Origin: Hypomesus transpacificus | Taxonomy: Eukaryota; Chordata; Actinopteri; Osmeriformes; Osmeridae | Direction: 5' to 3' | NCBI RefSeq assembly: GCF_021917145.1 | Contig: NC_061061.1 | Span: forward strand, 10,714,494-10,778,493 | Length of the DNA stretch: 64,000 nucleotides | In this document: in pieces, positions 50,301 through 62,072 of the stretch | Numbering within the stretch: position 1 is the stretch's first letter | Layout: every line of letters starts with the position of its first letter | Translations under genes and position numbers: made by a program | The notes under the pieces: generated by a model | What the model was told of the DNA's origin: nothing | What the model saw: the letters and a program-made list of their open reading frames with translations, nothing else | Database searches by the model: none

Positions 50301-53300
50301 AGATGGTTCTGCTGCTGCTGGAGCTGGTTCTGCTACTGCTGGGGCTGGAGCTGGTTCTGCTACTGCTGGGGCTGGTTCTGCCACTGCTGGAACTAGTTCT
50401 GCCACTGCTGGAGCTGGTTCTGCCACTGCTGGGGCTGGTTCTGCTACTGCTGGAGATGCCTCTGCTACTGCTGGGGCTGGTTCTGCTACTGCTGGAGATG
50501 CCTCTGCTACTGCTGGGGCTGGTTCTGCCACTGCTGGGGCTGGCTCTGCTACTGCTGCTGCTGGAGCTGGTTCTGCCACTGCTGGGGCTGGCTCTGCTAC
50601 TGCTGCTGCTGGAGCTGGTTCTGATGCTGCTGCTGGAGTTGGGGCAGCAGACTCAGCCTCCTTCACTGGCTCCACCACTGCTGCAGGGGGCATCACCACC
50701 TCCAGGGCACTAGGGGCATCTGCTGGTGGTGCAACCTCCATGGTTTCTTGGGTCTCCTCCACAGCTGGAGGCTGGGGCTCAGGGGCTGAGATCTCCTCCA
50801 TAGCCACAGGAGCCGGAGCTGCCTCTGCCTCCGGGGCGGGTTCGCTCGCTGCAGGGGGAGCAGCAGCCTCCACAGGGGCAGGGGAGGCCTCTACTGCAGC
50901 CACATCCACTGGCACAGCCTCAACAGCAGCTCCAGGTTCAGGGTCCACTTCTGGTGCAGCCTCTACCACCACAGTCTCAGGGGCCTCCAGTGGGGCGAAG
51001 CTCTCTGGCTCTGCCTCTGAGATCACCACAGCCAGGGTCTCCTCCTCGACATCCATCCCCAGGCTCTCGTCTGCCTCCTGGGCTATGGCCACCAGCTCAG
51101 CCTCTTCATAGGTTCCAGGCTGGAAGTCGTCCAGCAGGGCGCTCTGCACCGGTAGCTGCATCTGGTCCGCAATGGTCTCTGTGTCCTCTGCAACGATGCC
51201 ATTTTTGACAACTAGAACGACACACACACACACACAAAACAAGGGAGAAAGTAGCCAGAGAGAGGTTAGTTCATTTTACCTAGCAATAGAAGTAACAATC
51301 CTAAATTGTGTTCTGCCATGATGTAATATTATTCAATTGCAGAAAAGCTGTGCAAAGATATAATAGAATATGTTCAAGGGTACACTTTTCCAACTGACAG
51401 AACTGTATTCAGTGTGGGAGGTCTCGGAGGATGACAATGCCCTACCCTTACCCTGACCCTTCCTCTCTGCTAAATCCAACAACACACAATGTTAATAATC
51501 ATCACAACGCCATGACAACCCTTTCCACAACAACTCTTTCCCAAGTACCTCTGGTAAAGCACTGCTAAGCAACAGGTCATGTATAGCAAGAGAGGGCAAA
51601 TATTAAAGAAGGATTACAGAGCATTAGTAGCAAATATTTATCTAAAACATACCATGGGTGACATTTCAGATTTTTTTTTTTCGAGTATTCAAGTGGTTCC
51701 CTCTTATGAAGCAGGAAGTAGCAGGGCTACGTTGTGACACCCTGCTCAGTGCTGACTTATGCTAAATATAATGCAAGAGAGAAAGGACCAGTAAAGCTTT
51801 GTCAAGCTGTGAGTATGAAGTATTAGGCATCACTTAGGTGCTTCTGTGGTAACTTTGTTTGTCTCGGTGAAATGTGTTTTCTTCAGTTTGGGTGGAAACA
51901 TGTTCTCCTAAGTTTAACATGATTAAAAAAGACCTGCCAAGATCAGAAACTGTAAATTTGACACCAGGGAGATAGTTTGGCATCTTATCGCTCACAGCCA
52001 CAGTCAAAACAAACATTTCACACAGAGGGGTTCATTCCACAGACTTCCATTGCTGTGACCAAGGTCAGAATTGTAATGAGAAAATGTGCTGTGGAAAGTG
52101 TCCCATTCCCCTGACGGACTTAAGGCAGGTTAATCAACCAATGCATTTCTTTTCAGTGCATGCCAATGTATCTTGGATATGTTGACCTGTATGTATCTTT
52201 TTGGAGTGAATATGGCAGACTGGCTCAATTCTTTTTTTCTTTTTTAGAACTGACTCAATTACAGATTTTGATAAAAAAAAATGTTTTACTTATAAATCTA
52301 TATACCAATCAACCAGTCACTTGTTTAAGCATTAACACACAAGCTTACAGGGACATACTGTAGTCTTAAGCAGGCATTTGTGCTTATGACCTGTCCATTG
52401 AAAGTGTTGCTAAGGGACTGCAGTATTTACCGAAGGTCAAGGTTCACTTGTGGAAAGCTTTTTAGGTGATCAAGTCAAGAAAGTAAACACGAGAGACTGT
52501 AATTCATACAGAACTCCTCTCCGTCCATCCATCCTCCATTTCCGTGGCTAGGAATGTGGTCTAAACCTGTGTCAGACAGAGCAGACTCCCAGGCCTCTAA
52601 AGGAAGTGTGAGTTAACTCTACAACTACTGAAGAAGAAAACCCTTTTACTTTCCACCTTTACCTGATCAGACAACTATTCTGCTTTGGCAGAATCATTGA
52701 ATAATTGTATACTGACTGTGATATACAGTAACCAATGGAGTCAAAGCCCTATTGTTAAAGCGTCTATAAAACATATAGACCTCGGAAACTCGATAAGGAG
52801 GCAGTCCACCATGACAGCCAGACAGGTTAAACTCCTGCACACATGGGACATGATTTCAAAAACAAAGGAACTGTTGACCGGCTCAAAAAAGAGACCAGGA
52901 CTGTCCTATTATTAAACAAGCCACAGCTTGCTCCCTAGCATAGACATTGCCTGTTGTTTCATGCATGACGTCAGCCAAATGATTGAATTAGCAACTGATG
53001 TCCAGTTGGCCGTGATGGCTTCCTGGTTTCATTGGGCTGTCACAAGTTCTGAGAGGACCGGGAGGTGATGGCTGGAATGGTATGTGACGGGCTGGGACCT
53101 AATATGACTGTGGGCCAGGGGCCAGGGGACAGGAACACATTAGGATCCAGCCATCAAGGCCAGCCTCTTTCTGAAGGGGCCATTCTAAAGTGGTATAATG
53201 TACTATGTAAGTTTCTGTGTGTGTAGAGACGGACAGAGCGGCGGATACTCCTGATAGGGGTGCCTTTTGATTGGAGGGGGATGGGGGAGAGACGGAGGAG

Positions 53301-54203
53301 GAAGGGGTCACCAGGCCACCTCTGGATCAGGTTACAGGGGAGAAAAGAGAGATGTTGCACTTCTGGATAGTCGGTCTTTTCAGTCGACTGCACATAGGTA
53401 GACATGTGCTCGCACACCGCAAAACTTGTTCAGAACAAAGGGAACAACTCTGCATTCAGGCCGAGTTTTTCCAGATCCGCCAATTCCAAATGTGCTTGCG
53501 TGTCCCAGCAGCCTTGTTGTGAGATGGAGCTGCTCTGGGCGCGAGTGGCTCTCCTGTGTCAACATGATGAGCAGCCAGAGATGACAGAGATCCCAGTCAA
53601 AACAGAGCCTGGCTTGGATTCCCAGGCCTGGCGACTGGGAGGGGGGGGGGGGGGGGGGGGGCGCTGGCATCTTGGATGCCCTTCAGCTGGTGGTGAGCAT
53701 GCTATACACGCCACCATTCAGCGCCACTGGGCAGAAGGGGCAACATTCATCCCTGCCACACTGACATCAGCACCCTGGGAGCCAGAGACAGCACTCCAGG
53801 TGACCTGACAGGCTGGTTCAACAATGCCCTCCTTGACACTGTAAGGGTCATTGGCCCCTGACAGCATGCACAGACCCAGAGACCCAGCATGTACCAGTCA
53901 GCACAACAGTATGCCTGGTTCTATCTAGGACACTCTTCCTGAACCTCCTGTCATTCGGGTCAATTTTCCAATCTTATTGCTAGTGTATAAATGGGCTTAT
54001 TGCTGTAGTGTAATGGGATCTCAGGTATATCTCACTGTCCCTGGTTGTAACACACACACCAACAGCAGAAGCCCTACACAGACATAACAAGATTTACACA
54101 TGGTTATGAAGCAGTATATTTCCCTATGAATCAATCTGTGGTAAGAAATACAAATAGCCATGAAGACAAGAGGGAGATAAGGAGACAGAGAGAGGGAGAG
54201 AGG

Positions 54204-54280
<77 letters not shown>

Positions 54281-55431
54281 CAGGGGGGACAGTGAGCTGT
54301 ACATGTAGAGATTACATAATCTCAGCTGTGTCCATGGCAGGATCCAGGCCCCATGAATGGACAATATGGCCTGTGTGGTCAGCTGTGGCGCTGTTCCACA
54401 AGCCTGTCCTGCTTCTTGCGTGGAACACATAGGCACGCATGCAAAAACACAGCAAACAAATACTCCTCCATAGCCACTGTGTGCCACTCATCTGTATGCT
54501 ATTGTGTTTTCCCAGAGGAAGGATGGTAGGCTTTAGTAGGCTTTTAGAGGAATGCTGCTGATACAGTTCAAGGAGTTCACTAACTTTCCCTTTATCTGTC
54601 TAATAACTCATATCTGCTGATGTGGGGTAATATCTGGAGTCTAATGAACCGTTAAACACGTTGTCTTTTTCCCCACTTGGGTATTTCAAAATTCAGACAG
54701 CTCGCACTTAACGCGTTGCACGTTCCTTAACAAAGACAATAGACACGCCCCCTAAAAATATATGTTTTTGTGGCATCTTCTAAACTCATGAGAATAAAAC
54801 TAATGATGACGTTTTTTTTAAACGTTTACACCAATTTGACATGAAGAAAGATTATTTTATCGGGGCATTAAGGAGAAGTTGTGGCCGGCCGGTAGCCCAT
54901 TATCGTCAATATGTTGGGTTATACCTCCAGCCTTCACAGCACATTAGGCCACATCGTACCTTACTGAACGTTTTACAGTTGGATGCTTCGATCAAAGATA
55001 CGAATGTTCTCATTACCGCGTTCAGAGGCTTTCCATGTTCTACCTGATATTAGCAGAACTTTGTGACGCTGATACATACACCGACACATCGCATACACGC
55101 AAAGTACACAATGTACTATACTTTGTAAATAATAGACGCTGATTGGAAAAACATATTTGAAAAGCATGGGCTTTGTGCAGGTTCATAAGTAAATATGAAC
55201 TCTACCCCCATGCACCCAAGTTTTCAATAGGTACAAGTTACCATTTCTGTTCTGCAGGTCCGGTGACAGACAGATACATTAAGGACTTTTTTTGATTTAG
55301 TAACACTGAAGGTGCAAATAGTTTTAAGAGAAGGACTCACTGAATGTGGTGTCTCCGTTGCTCTCCTCGTGCTTGGTTCCTGGTCTCTTCTCCTGGTCAA
55401 CTGTCTGCGCGCTGGACGAAGAGCACCCCAT
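47147..55431 (-). CDS. erich5: Glutamate-rich protein 5-like, N-terminal MGCSSS, Pro/Ala-rich repeats
   Basis: Three exons (55341-55431, 49622-51211, 47147-47223) join in phase to 585 aa. Exon 1 encodes MGCSSSSAQT; Gly2 and Cys3 form a classical N-myristoylation plus palmitoylation signal, so membrane anchoring is likely. Exon 2 starts with an acidic, ordered-looking part (TETIADQMQLPVQSALLDDF, then Glu/Ala-rich) and continues into some 400 residues of degenerate repeats: first AEPAPAVAEPAPA type, then APEPTPVPTPEP type. Exon 3 encodes a 25-residue alanine-rich amphipathic tail (VLETVAAQAAEVVLQEAQKA) ending KKD. The function is not established. The assignment to ERICH5 rests on the MGCSSS start and conserved position between rida and matn2; the repeats give no homology evidence. 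The mammalian protein is shorter (about 374 aa) and Glu-rich rather than Pro/Ala-rich. Intron 1 is 4.1 kb. Confidence 0.75.
47337..47353. repeat. Poly-G run in erich5 intron 2
   Basis: A GT tract (47316-47335) passing into a G homopolymer. Quadruplex potential; length uncertain in an assembly. Confidence 0.85.
48921..49290. repeat. Possible MITE or degenerate DNA transposon fragment in erich5 intron 2
   Basis: Starts with CTGTGTCCCAAATCGCATGC, a terminal motif I associate with several fish miniature DNA transposons. I found no matching inverted end, so the right boundary is a guess. Confidence 0.3.
49680..50655. repeat. Coding tandem-repeat block of erich5 exon 2
   Basis: Degenerate repeats of 15-33 bp: GGTTCTGCCACTGCTGGGGC-type units (about 50280-50640) and GGTTCAGGGGTAGGGACCGG-type units (about 49680-50160), read on the plus strand. 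Because units are multiples of three and lack stops, several other frames also stay open, including 302-aa and 223-aa plus-strand frames that I treat as artefacts. Confidence 0.85.
53640..53661. repeat. Poly-G run in erich5 intron 1
   Basis: About 21 consecutive G. Strong quadruplex potential; length may be inexact. Confidence 0.9.
54187..54280. repeat. (GA)n microsatellite in erich5 intron 1
   Basis: About 94 bp of GA with a few GGGA and AAAG interruptions. Confidence 0.95.
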
Positions 55432-55920
55432 CGCGAAAAATAGCAGAAATTAAGGGGGTAGCTGATATGAAGGGATAGACGAAGGGATTTTTTTTCAAGT
55501 CGACGAAGTAAACAACACAGATTGATAAATGCCCGATGATCTGTCAGCACACACACGGGAGGGTTGGTGAAAACATGGACAGTTTTCGGTTTTCTCTTCT
55601 CTAATAGAGGCTATAAGCAGCACTATCTCCCCTGGCCTGGTACTTTGTGCATGGCCTGTCGCCCTCCTAATGCCCTGGATAACGAGACTCAACGAGCAGG
55701 AGCCACGTAAAGGACAGTCACACTGTGTGAAATGAAGACCATCTACTTCACTCTCTCTTTCTTTACGTTATTCACTTGTAGGAAAGGGGCGTGTACATCC
55801 ACCTCCCATGGTCTTCCCGTTATAGAAACTCAGAAATCCGCCTGGTGGTGACATTTATAAGTGCAACGTGTTGAAGGTAATGAGGCTACAGTGTTGCAAA
55901 GAGTTCGTCGAAACAATGTT

Positions 55921-55932
55921 GCCATCTAGTGG
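55921..55932 (-). promoter_or_regulatory. CTCF-like motif
   Basis: GCCATCTAGTGG reads CCACTAGATGGC on the minus strand and matches the CTCF core. It lies between erich5 and matn2. Confidence 0.4.
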
Positions 55933-56042
55933 GGAAAACAGCTAATGCAATACAAAATATATACAAATCACGTAGGCCAACTCGTGTGTATTAAAATCTA
56001 GAACATGTTAAAAAATGTCAACAGAATGACTAAATAAAAGCT

Positions 56043-56048
56043 TTTATT
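56043..56048 (-). promoter_or_regulatory. Candidate matn2 polyadenylation signal
   Basis: Minus-strand AATAAA about 400 bp beyond the matn2 stop codon. Confidence 0.45.
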
Positions 56049-56443
56049 TCGGATGTACAAAATGCTTTTACTTTGACTTGTCATCATACAATCATGTATA
56101 CAAGTATACATTTATGCTTGAGTAGGAAGTGTATTACATTTGTTTTATAAAACCTGTTGTAGATACATTTTCTAGGCCTTACTAACCATACAAAAATACA
56201 CTATGCCAGAATGTTTACAAATATACCATAATTTAACAGCTGTTACAGCAGAAAACGAAGATAATATGTCTCACAGGAAATGTCCAAGTGTTATCCTTAT
56301 TTAACTCCAGGAGGGTTCATTTTACTCGTTGGGAGTTTATAAAGGTCCACACTCATCATAGGAACTTGACATCCTTGAATGTGTTACTCCGTTCCCAAGG
56401 CTTGATGATAGAAACGACTGGGTGTAGCTGCATGAACAGTTCT

Positions 56444-59400
56444 TCACTTCTGTCCCAGGCGAATCTCCAGAGTTTCTAGCTTATTCGACACAAGTTCAAG
56501 TAAACAGGCGATTAAGGAAGATACCGGTAAACAAATATTCAGAAGACTATATAAAGAGATGTCGGCCCGGGGTTTAATGTGTCCCTGGGCTGGAAGTAAT
56601 GATGTAACCTGTGTATTTGATGTTTTTTAATAAATCTATCAATTAATCAATACACGGACTGTGAAGGATATTATTCTGGGCGAGTTTCTTCAGCTTTTCC
56701 GTCACCTGGTTCTGGAACAACAACACGTTCTCACACTTACACATCTCTTCACCTGACGGCTTGTCTGGGAATAAAAGAGAAATAGGCTATCAATAAAATA
56801 TATTTTGGGGAAAATAGACATGGAGGAAAGGATGGTTAAATAGATGTGAAATTGGGTTAATCTCAGATTAATAGACCACAGCACAGCGTCTTTGCTCTAT
56901 TCTCTAACTTTCTACACAAGGCCAATTTAAAACTACAGTGAATTGCTATAGGCCTACTGTAAAAATGCACACGGTTCAACACACCACTTTTTGGATCGAT
57001 GTGCGGACGTGGGCACACTAGGGAAAACAGGATTCAGCCATGCCTTCTACTCTGTTAGCGCTATACATATTTAACCTCCAAGAGGCAGCAATGTTCACAT
57101 TTTCAAAGAACTGAGCGATGGTTGCAGCTACATTTATGTGGAAAATAGTGAGCAGAAGGAAGACCTATCAACATCCAGTGATTCACGATAGCTATATATC
57201 TAAATATATATTAGATTTACCATATCTCAATCAAAATATACATAGGCATATACTATGAGGCAGTAAAGAACATTTGTACTATTTCACTGTGTGTGGTATT
57301 ACATCCGGAAGTAAAATGGCAACTGGCTCATGGAAAAACAGATGACTGTTGACATTTTCCCAAGGCACTGCACATCCTTAAGAAACATTTTAACCGCACA
57401 GAGCATAAATCTGCGACACACTGAAGTTCAGTAGAAGGCGAAGACTCCCCATGGTAGAGGGAGAAACACAACCTATTCTTCAAGAAACCTTTTTCTCTTC
57501 TAATCTGTGTTTAGACTTATTGTAAGTCTTTTAACAATACTAGTAGTCAAGTCGTTGTAAAATTGATTCTTAATAGTTGATTTAAGTACATTTCTCATTT
57601 GTTCAGGAAAAGTATGAGATGGGGGGGCTTGTGGCCTAATGTTCTGTTTAAACTGGTTGTGGTTACCTTTACATATCCTTGACTTCAGTTTGTTAGTTAT
57701 TTCTCCCATGCGGCTGAAGTCTTCAGCATAATACAAATGCTTCTCGTCTGGCTCTGATGCAATCTCTCGGAGTTCCTCCTCGATAGCCTTGCCCACTCCA
57801 AGGGCATAGATGGTGATACCTGCAAGAGGAGAAACAGCAGACTCTTAGACACAATGCTGTGGAACAGTATTCATACAGCTTTCCCAAGCCATTGTGTTCC
57901 ACTTCTAGAATAAGATAAGGAGATATAGTCAACGGTTCTTGTGGCTGAAGTGTTCTGTACTCTTGAAGAATGCGATAGAGTAAGACAGTACTGGTGTTGG
58001 AGTTCAAGAATACAATTAGCCATTTTTCTCAGCATATGTGACAGGTTTGTAAAGGCGACATTTGCTATCTAGTCATCAGTGGCGTAACTATAGGGAGTGC
58101 AAGGAGTGCAGCTGCACTAGGGCCCGTGGCGAAAGGGGGGCCGTCCTCGATCTCACCGTAAAAGTGAGACAACCTGACCGGGCCCCTTAAGGCAATCTGA
58201 CCTGGCCCCTTGCACCGCTGTAATACCGCCAATTGAGGATCACATATGATCTAGTGTTATCAATTCGCAAACATTTCTCAATTATGGTGTCAGTTATTCA
58301 GAATTATGAGCTATCACCTGCCCAATAAACATTTTAAAAACAGTCAGTGTTAACAACAGCAAATAATTAATTTTTCCTCATTTGCCTTTTGCTGAATAAA
58401 ACAAATGTCGTTTTTATTAAGTAATATTGCCCTCGAAAAATAGCAAGGATGTCTGGGTAATATTGTTGTCAAATATTCCCGCCCACCCACAAACGATTGT
58501 TCCCATCCAGTTGTTGGAATACCACAGACAGTTGTTGTTGGGATACTACAGTTGTGTTGCATTAGCGTTTTGAAGCGAATTAGGCTACCCCATGCCATGC
58601 CCTTTAACATAAAAGTGGCTCCAGAAAGCGGCAGGAACGAAAAGAGCAAGATGTAAGGATGGCAAAGCTGTCAAAACTATCCTCATTTGGATTGTGGCGA
58701 AGCGTGTTGAAGAGGACGCTACGTCTGACCCCCAGCCCGGCAACAGCAATGAGTGTGAAACTCAGCCACCAGGGTAGGCTAATAATTACATAACCTTTAC
58801 TGTCTGGTATATGCAGTTGACATGGCTATTAAAAGTCATAAAAATGCATATATAGGCCTAGGCTACCAGGCAGCGGCCAGGTTAGATATAGTAAACTGTG
58901 CAGGATGTAGTCGGAAAATAGCTAAAGCTAGATAGACTAAATGTAAACTAGCATATCTAACGAACATAAAATTAAATATTCACCATCGAAGTGACTGTTT
59001 TTTTTTACTAGTACCCAGATAGCACACATGACAGATCGAAACGTCATTCATAACGTCGGATAAGCCTCGGTAAATGATCAGATTTTCTTCTCATCTCTGT
59101 GCTCTATTTCAAACGTCGCAGATACGTCGGCTCATGACTGACTGTTCCATTATTCTCATTCCGTGTTGTAGCAAGCATAATCTAGAGCCAAAGACTCGCG
59201 AGTCAGAGCCGTTCACTTTTAAAAAACCGTAATCTATCTTCACATAGAAGGAGCAGTCGTTACCCTTAATTGTACATTATGAGTAGCCTAAATTTCCTTG
59301 CGCATCGCTAAACTGAAAACTCAATAATTTCGCCTGACGATAGGTCGGTAAGCGGCCCGTTGGTGAGATCTGCACTCGGGCCCGCCAAGTCCTTGTTACG

Positions 59401-62038
59401 CCGCTGCTAGTCATCCTTGCATGGGTGCCCATCCGGATCACACAGGAAGTCTACCGTTCTGTCCTGACACTTACCGGCGTCCTTAGCCTTGGCAGCCCAC
59501 TTCGAGACGTCATCCTGGGATCTCCCGTCGGTAAACACGATGGCAACACGAGCGATGCCCGGCCTGGCGCCCTCCTTGGTGGAGAAGCTGTACTCAAACA
59601 TTTGACGGATGGCCGACCCTGTCATGGAGCCTCGTCCCATGTACTGGATGGCCGACACGGCCTTCTTCACCTCCTGGCCTGAGGTGAACTGGGCCAGGGT
59701 GAACTCGGTCCGGACCTTGGTGGAGTACTGCAGCAGGCCCACGTGGGTCCCTGCAGCAGACACCTCCAGAGAGTCCACGATGCCGTTGACAAACTGTTTG
59801 ACCAGCTCGAAGTTGGAGGGGCCGAGGCTTTTGGAGCCATCGATGATGAACATCAGGTCCATCACTCCGTCTCCACAGTCTGGCTCTGTCATGAACACAC
59901 ACACACACACACGTGAGCACACGTGCAAGCACACACACATACACACAGCATACAACCAGGCAACCCATGGGTGATAAAAGCATGATGAAAATAACTGGAG
60001 GTTTTGATGGCATAGGTTAAGTAAAAAAAAAAAACATTCCCCATGACAATAACATTGTTGTGTGTTAACAGATTTAGATAAAGCAGTTCAGTACTTTTGC
60101 AGCTCTTGCCGTCCTCCCCCAGTATGAATCCTTCAAAGCACTTGCAGCTGTAGGAGTCAGGTGTGCTGACACACAGATGCTCACAGCCATGGTCCACCGA
60201 CTGGCACAAGTCTAGACCTGGGACAGAGTATAGGAGGAAGGGAGGAGGGGAGGAGTGGAGGACGGGGAAGGGAGGAGAGGAGAAGGGAAGGAGGGGGGAG
60301 AGGAGGAAAGGAGGAAGGGGGGAGGGGGAAGAGGAGGAAGGGAGGAGGAGAGGAGGGGGAAGAGGAGGAAGGGAGGAGGGGAGGAGTGGAGGACGGGGAA
60401 GGGAGGAGAGGAGAAGGGAAGGAGGGGGAAGAGGAGGAAGGGAGGAGGGGAGGAGGGGGAATGGAGGAGGGGAGGAGGGGGAAGGGAGGACGGGAGGAGG
60501 GGGAAGGGAGGAGAGGAGGACGGAAGGAGGGGGAAGAGGAGTAAAGGAGGAGGGGAGGAGGGGGAAGAGGAGGAAGGGAGGAAGGGATGAGGGGAAAGGG
60601 TGGAGGGAAGGAGGGGGAAGGGAGGAGAGGAGGAGGGGAAGAGGAGGAAGGGAGGTTGAGTATAAATGGGTAGTGAGTGGTTATAGTGAGATGGGTATGT
60701 TTTTAGACTGAAGTTTGGTTTGAATACATAATACCTAATTTACTTTCACATCCAAGCCCATCGTGTCTGCTTCTAAACATTAGAGGGCTTACAGTTCAAA
60801 AGTACGACCTTATATAAAAGTTATTTTTCCACACAAATCCCGATAATTTGTCTGTGCCTCGTGACTATTCAAGTAGAACATGCTGTCTCCCTGGTGTTAT
60901 GTCCAGTGTGTATATATCCTGTCTGATGACAAAGAGACTCTAAACTTCCTGTCCTTTTCAGCTGCCCAGCAACTGTCATTCAGAGCAGAATATTCCTCTT
61001 AATCCGTCAAAAAAGCGGGGTCTGGATTGGAGGATTATCGCTGACCTAACATCCCGTCCAATCAAATGACGTAACACATAAGTACCAGGGTGAAAAAACA
61101 CTGGGTGGCAGAGTTTCGGAAGGGCCCGCAGATCCCTGAAGACAGTGTACTTGTTAGACAGTGTGTCAGAGACTTACTTTTGCAGGTCTTCCCATCTGGT
61201 CGAAGCATGTAGCCCGTCCTGCATTTACACTCAAAGGACTTGTTTGTGTTCACACACTCATGTTCACAACCATGGGTACCCAGGGCACAGTGGTCTATCT
61301 CTGGAAGGCAGGATTTAGGAAACAGACATGACATCACAGACGGCAGAGAAAGGACAGGAGGATGAGGGTCAGAGAATCCTCCCAAAACGTTGAGCAGTGT
61401 TCACATTCTCATCTCTCAAACGTCTGTTTAGTTGCTTCAGAGACATTATCTGAGATCTACATTCAGGAGACAGGTGGACGTTTAATAGGCAGGGGCGCCC
61501 AGGAAGGGGAGCTGAACTCACTGCTGCAGGTCTTGCCGTCCAGGTTGAGGACGTAGCCCTTCTTGCAGCGGCAGACGTAGGACTCGGGAGTGCTCACACA
61601 GTCATGCTGGCAGCCATGGTTCCCCAAGTCACAGTAATCTATCCCTGAGGGGGGATGGTTTAGCTCCAGTCCACAAAAAGTGCCAACTCTTGACATAAAT
61701 CCAACTCAATTTTTCAAGCCTGATATACGTATTTGATCAAAGTCTAATTGGGTCAAAGACGGGACTTGGCCAGATCAGACAGTTTATATCCAGTTTACAG
61801 AGTCCTGAGATTCTAGTACAGCCCACATATATGAATTTATAGGACGCCCCACCATTTACTGTAACCCAAAGCCAATAAAACCTTTTATTAAATCAAACTA
61901 ACGCTTTTCTGTTCTGGCTTCTCTGAATTCTGACACCATGAATACACACTCCCCCATATTTCAACAGCTGCTTAGATGATTGGAAAAGCTCACTTCCTTT
62001 AGGAAATCTCTCCCACTTTAGTCGTTCACCCTGGCTTC

Positions 62039-62072
<34 letters not shown>

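Larger units (their letters stand above)
55432..56443. other. Region between erich5 5' end and matn2 3' end (tandem, minus strand)
   Basis: About 1 kb that should contain the erich5 promoter (right of 55431) and the matn2 3' UTR (56443 down to about 56020). A CTCF-like motif lies at 55921-55932. In human, RPL30 lies between MATN2 and ERICH5; I see no RPL30-like exon here. Confidence 0.6.

Noticed and set aside
50203-51111. 302-aa plus-strand open frame antisense to erich5 exon 2
   Set aside because: It is Gly/Ala/Ser/Thr repeat read from the complement of the Pro/Ala repeats. Units are multiples of three without stops, so several frames stay open. The minus-strand frame has matching splice sites and the MGCSSS first exon.
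58350-58649. 99-aa minus-strand frame inside the hAT element
   Set aside because: No transposase motif; the plus strand shows the [12 protein letters not shown]-type remnant instead.
60163-60711. 182-aa plus-strand Glu/Gly/Arg-rich frame
   Set aside because: Encoded by the polypurine minisatellite, antisense to matn2.
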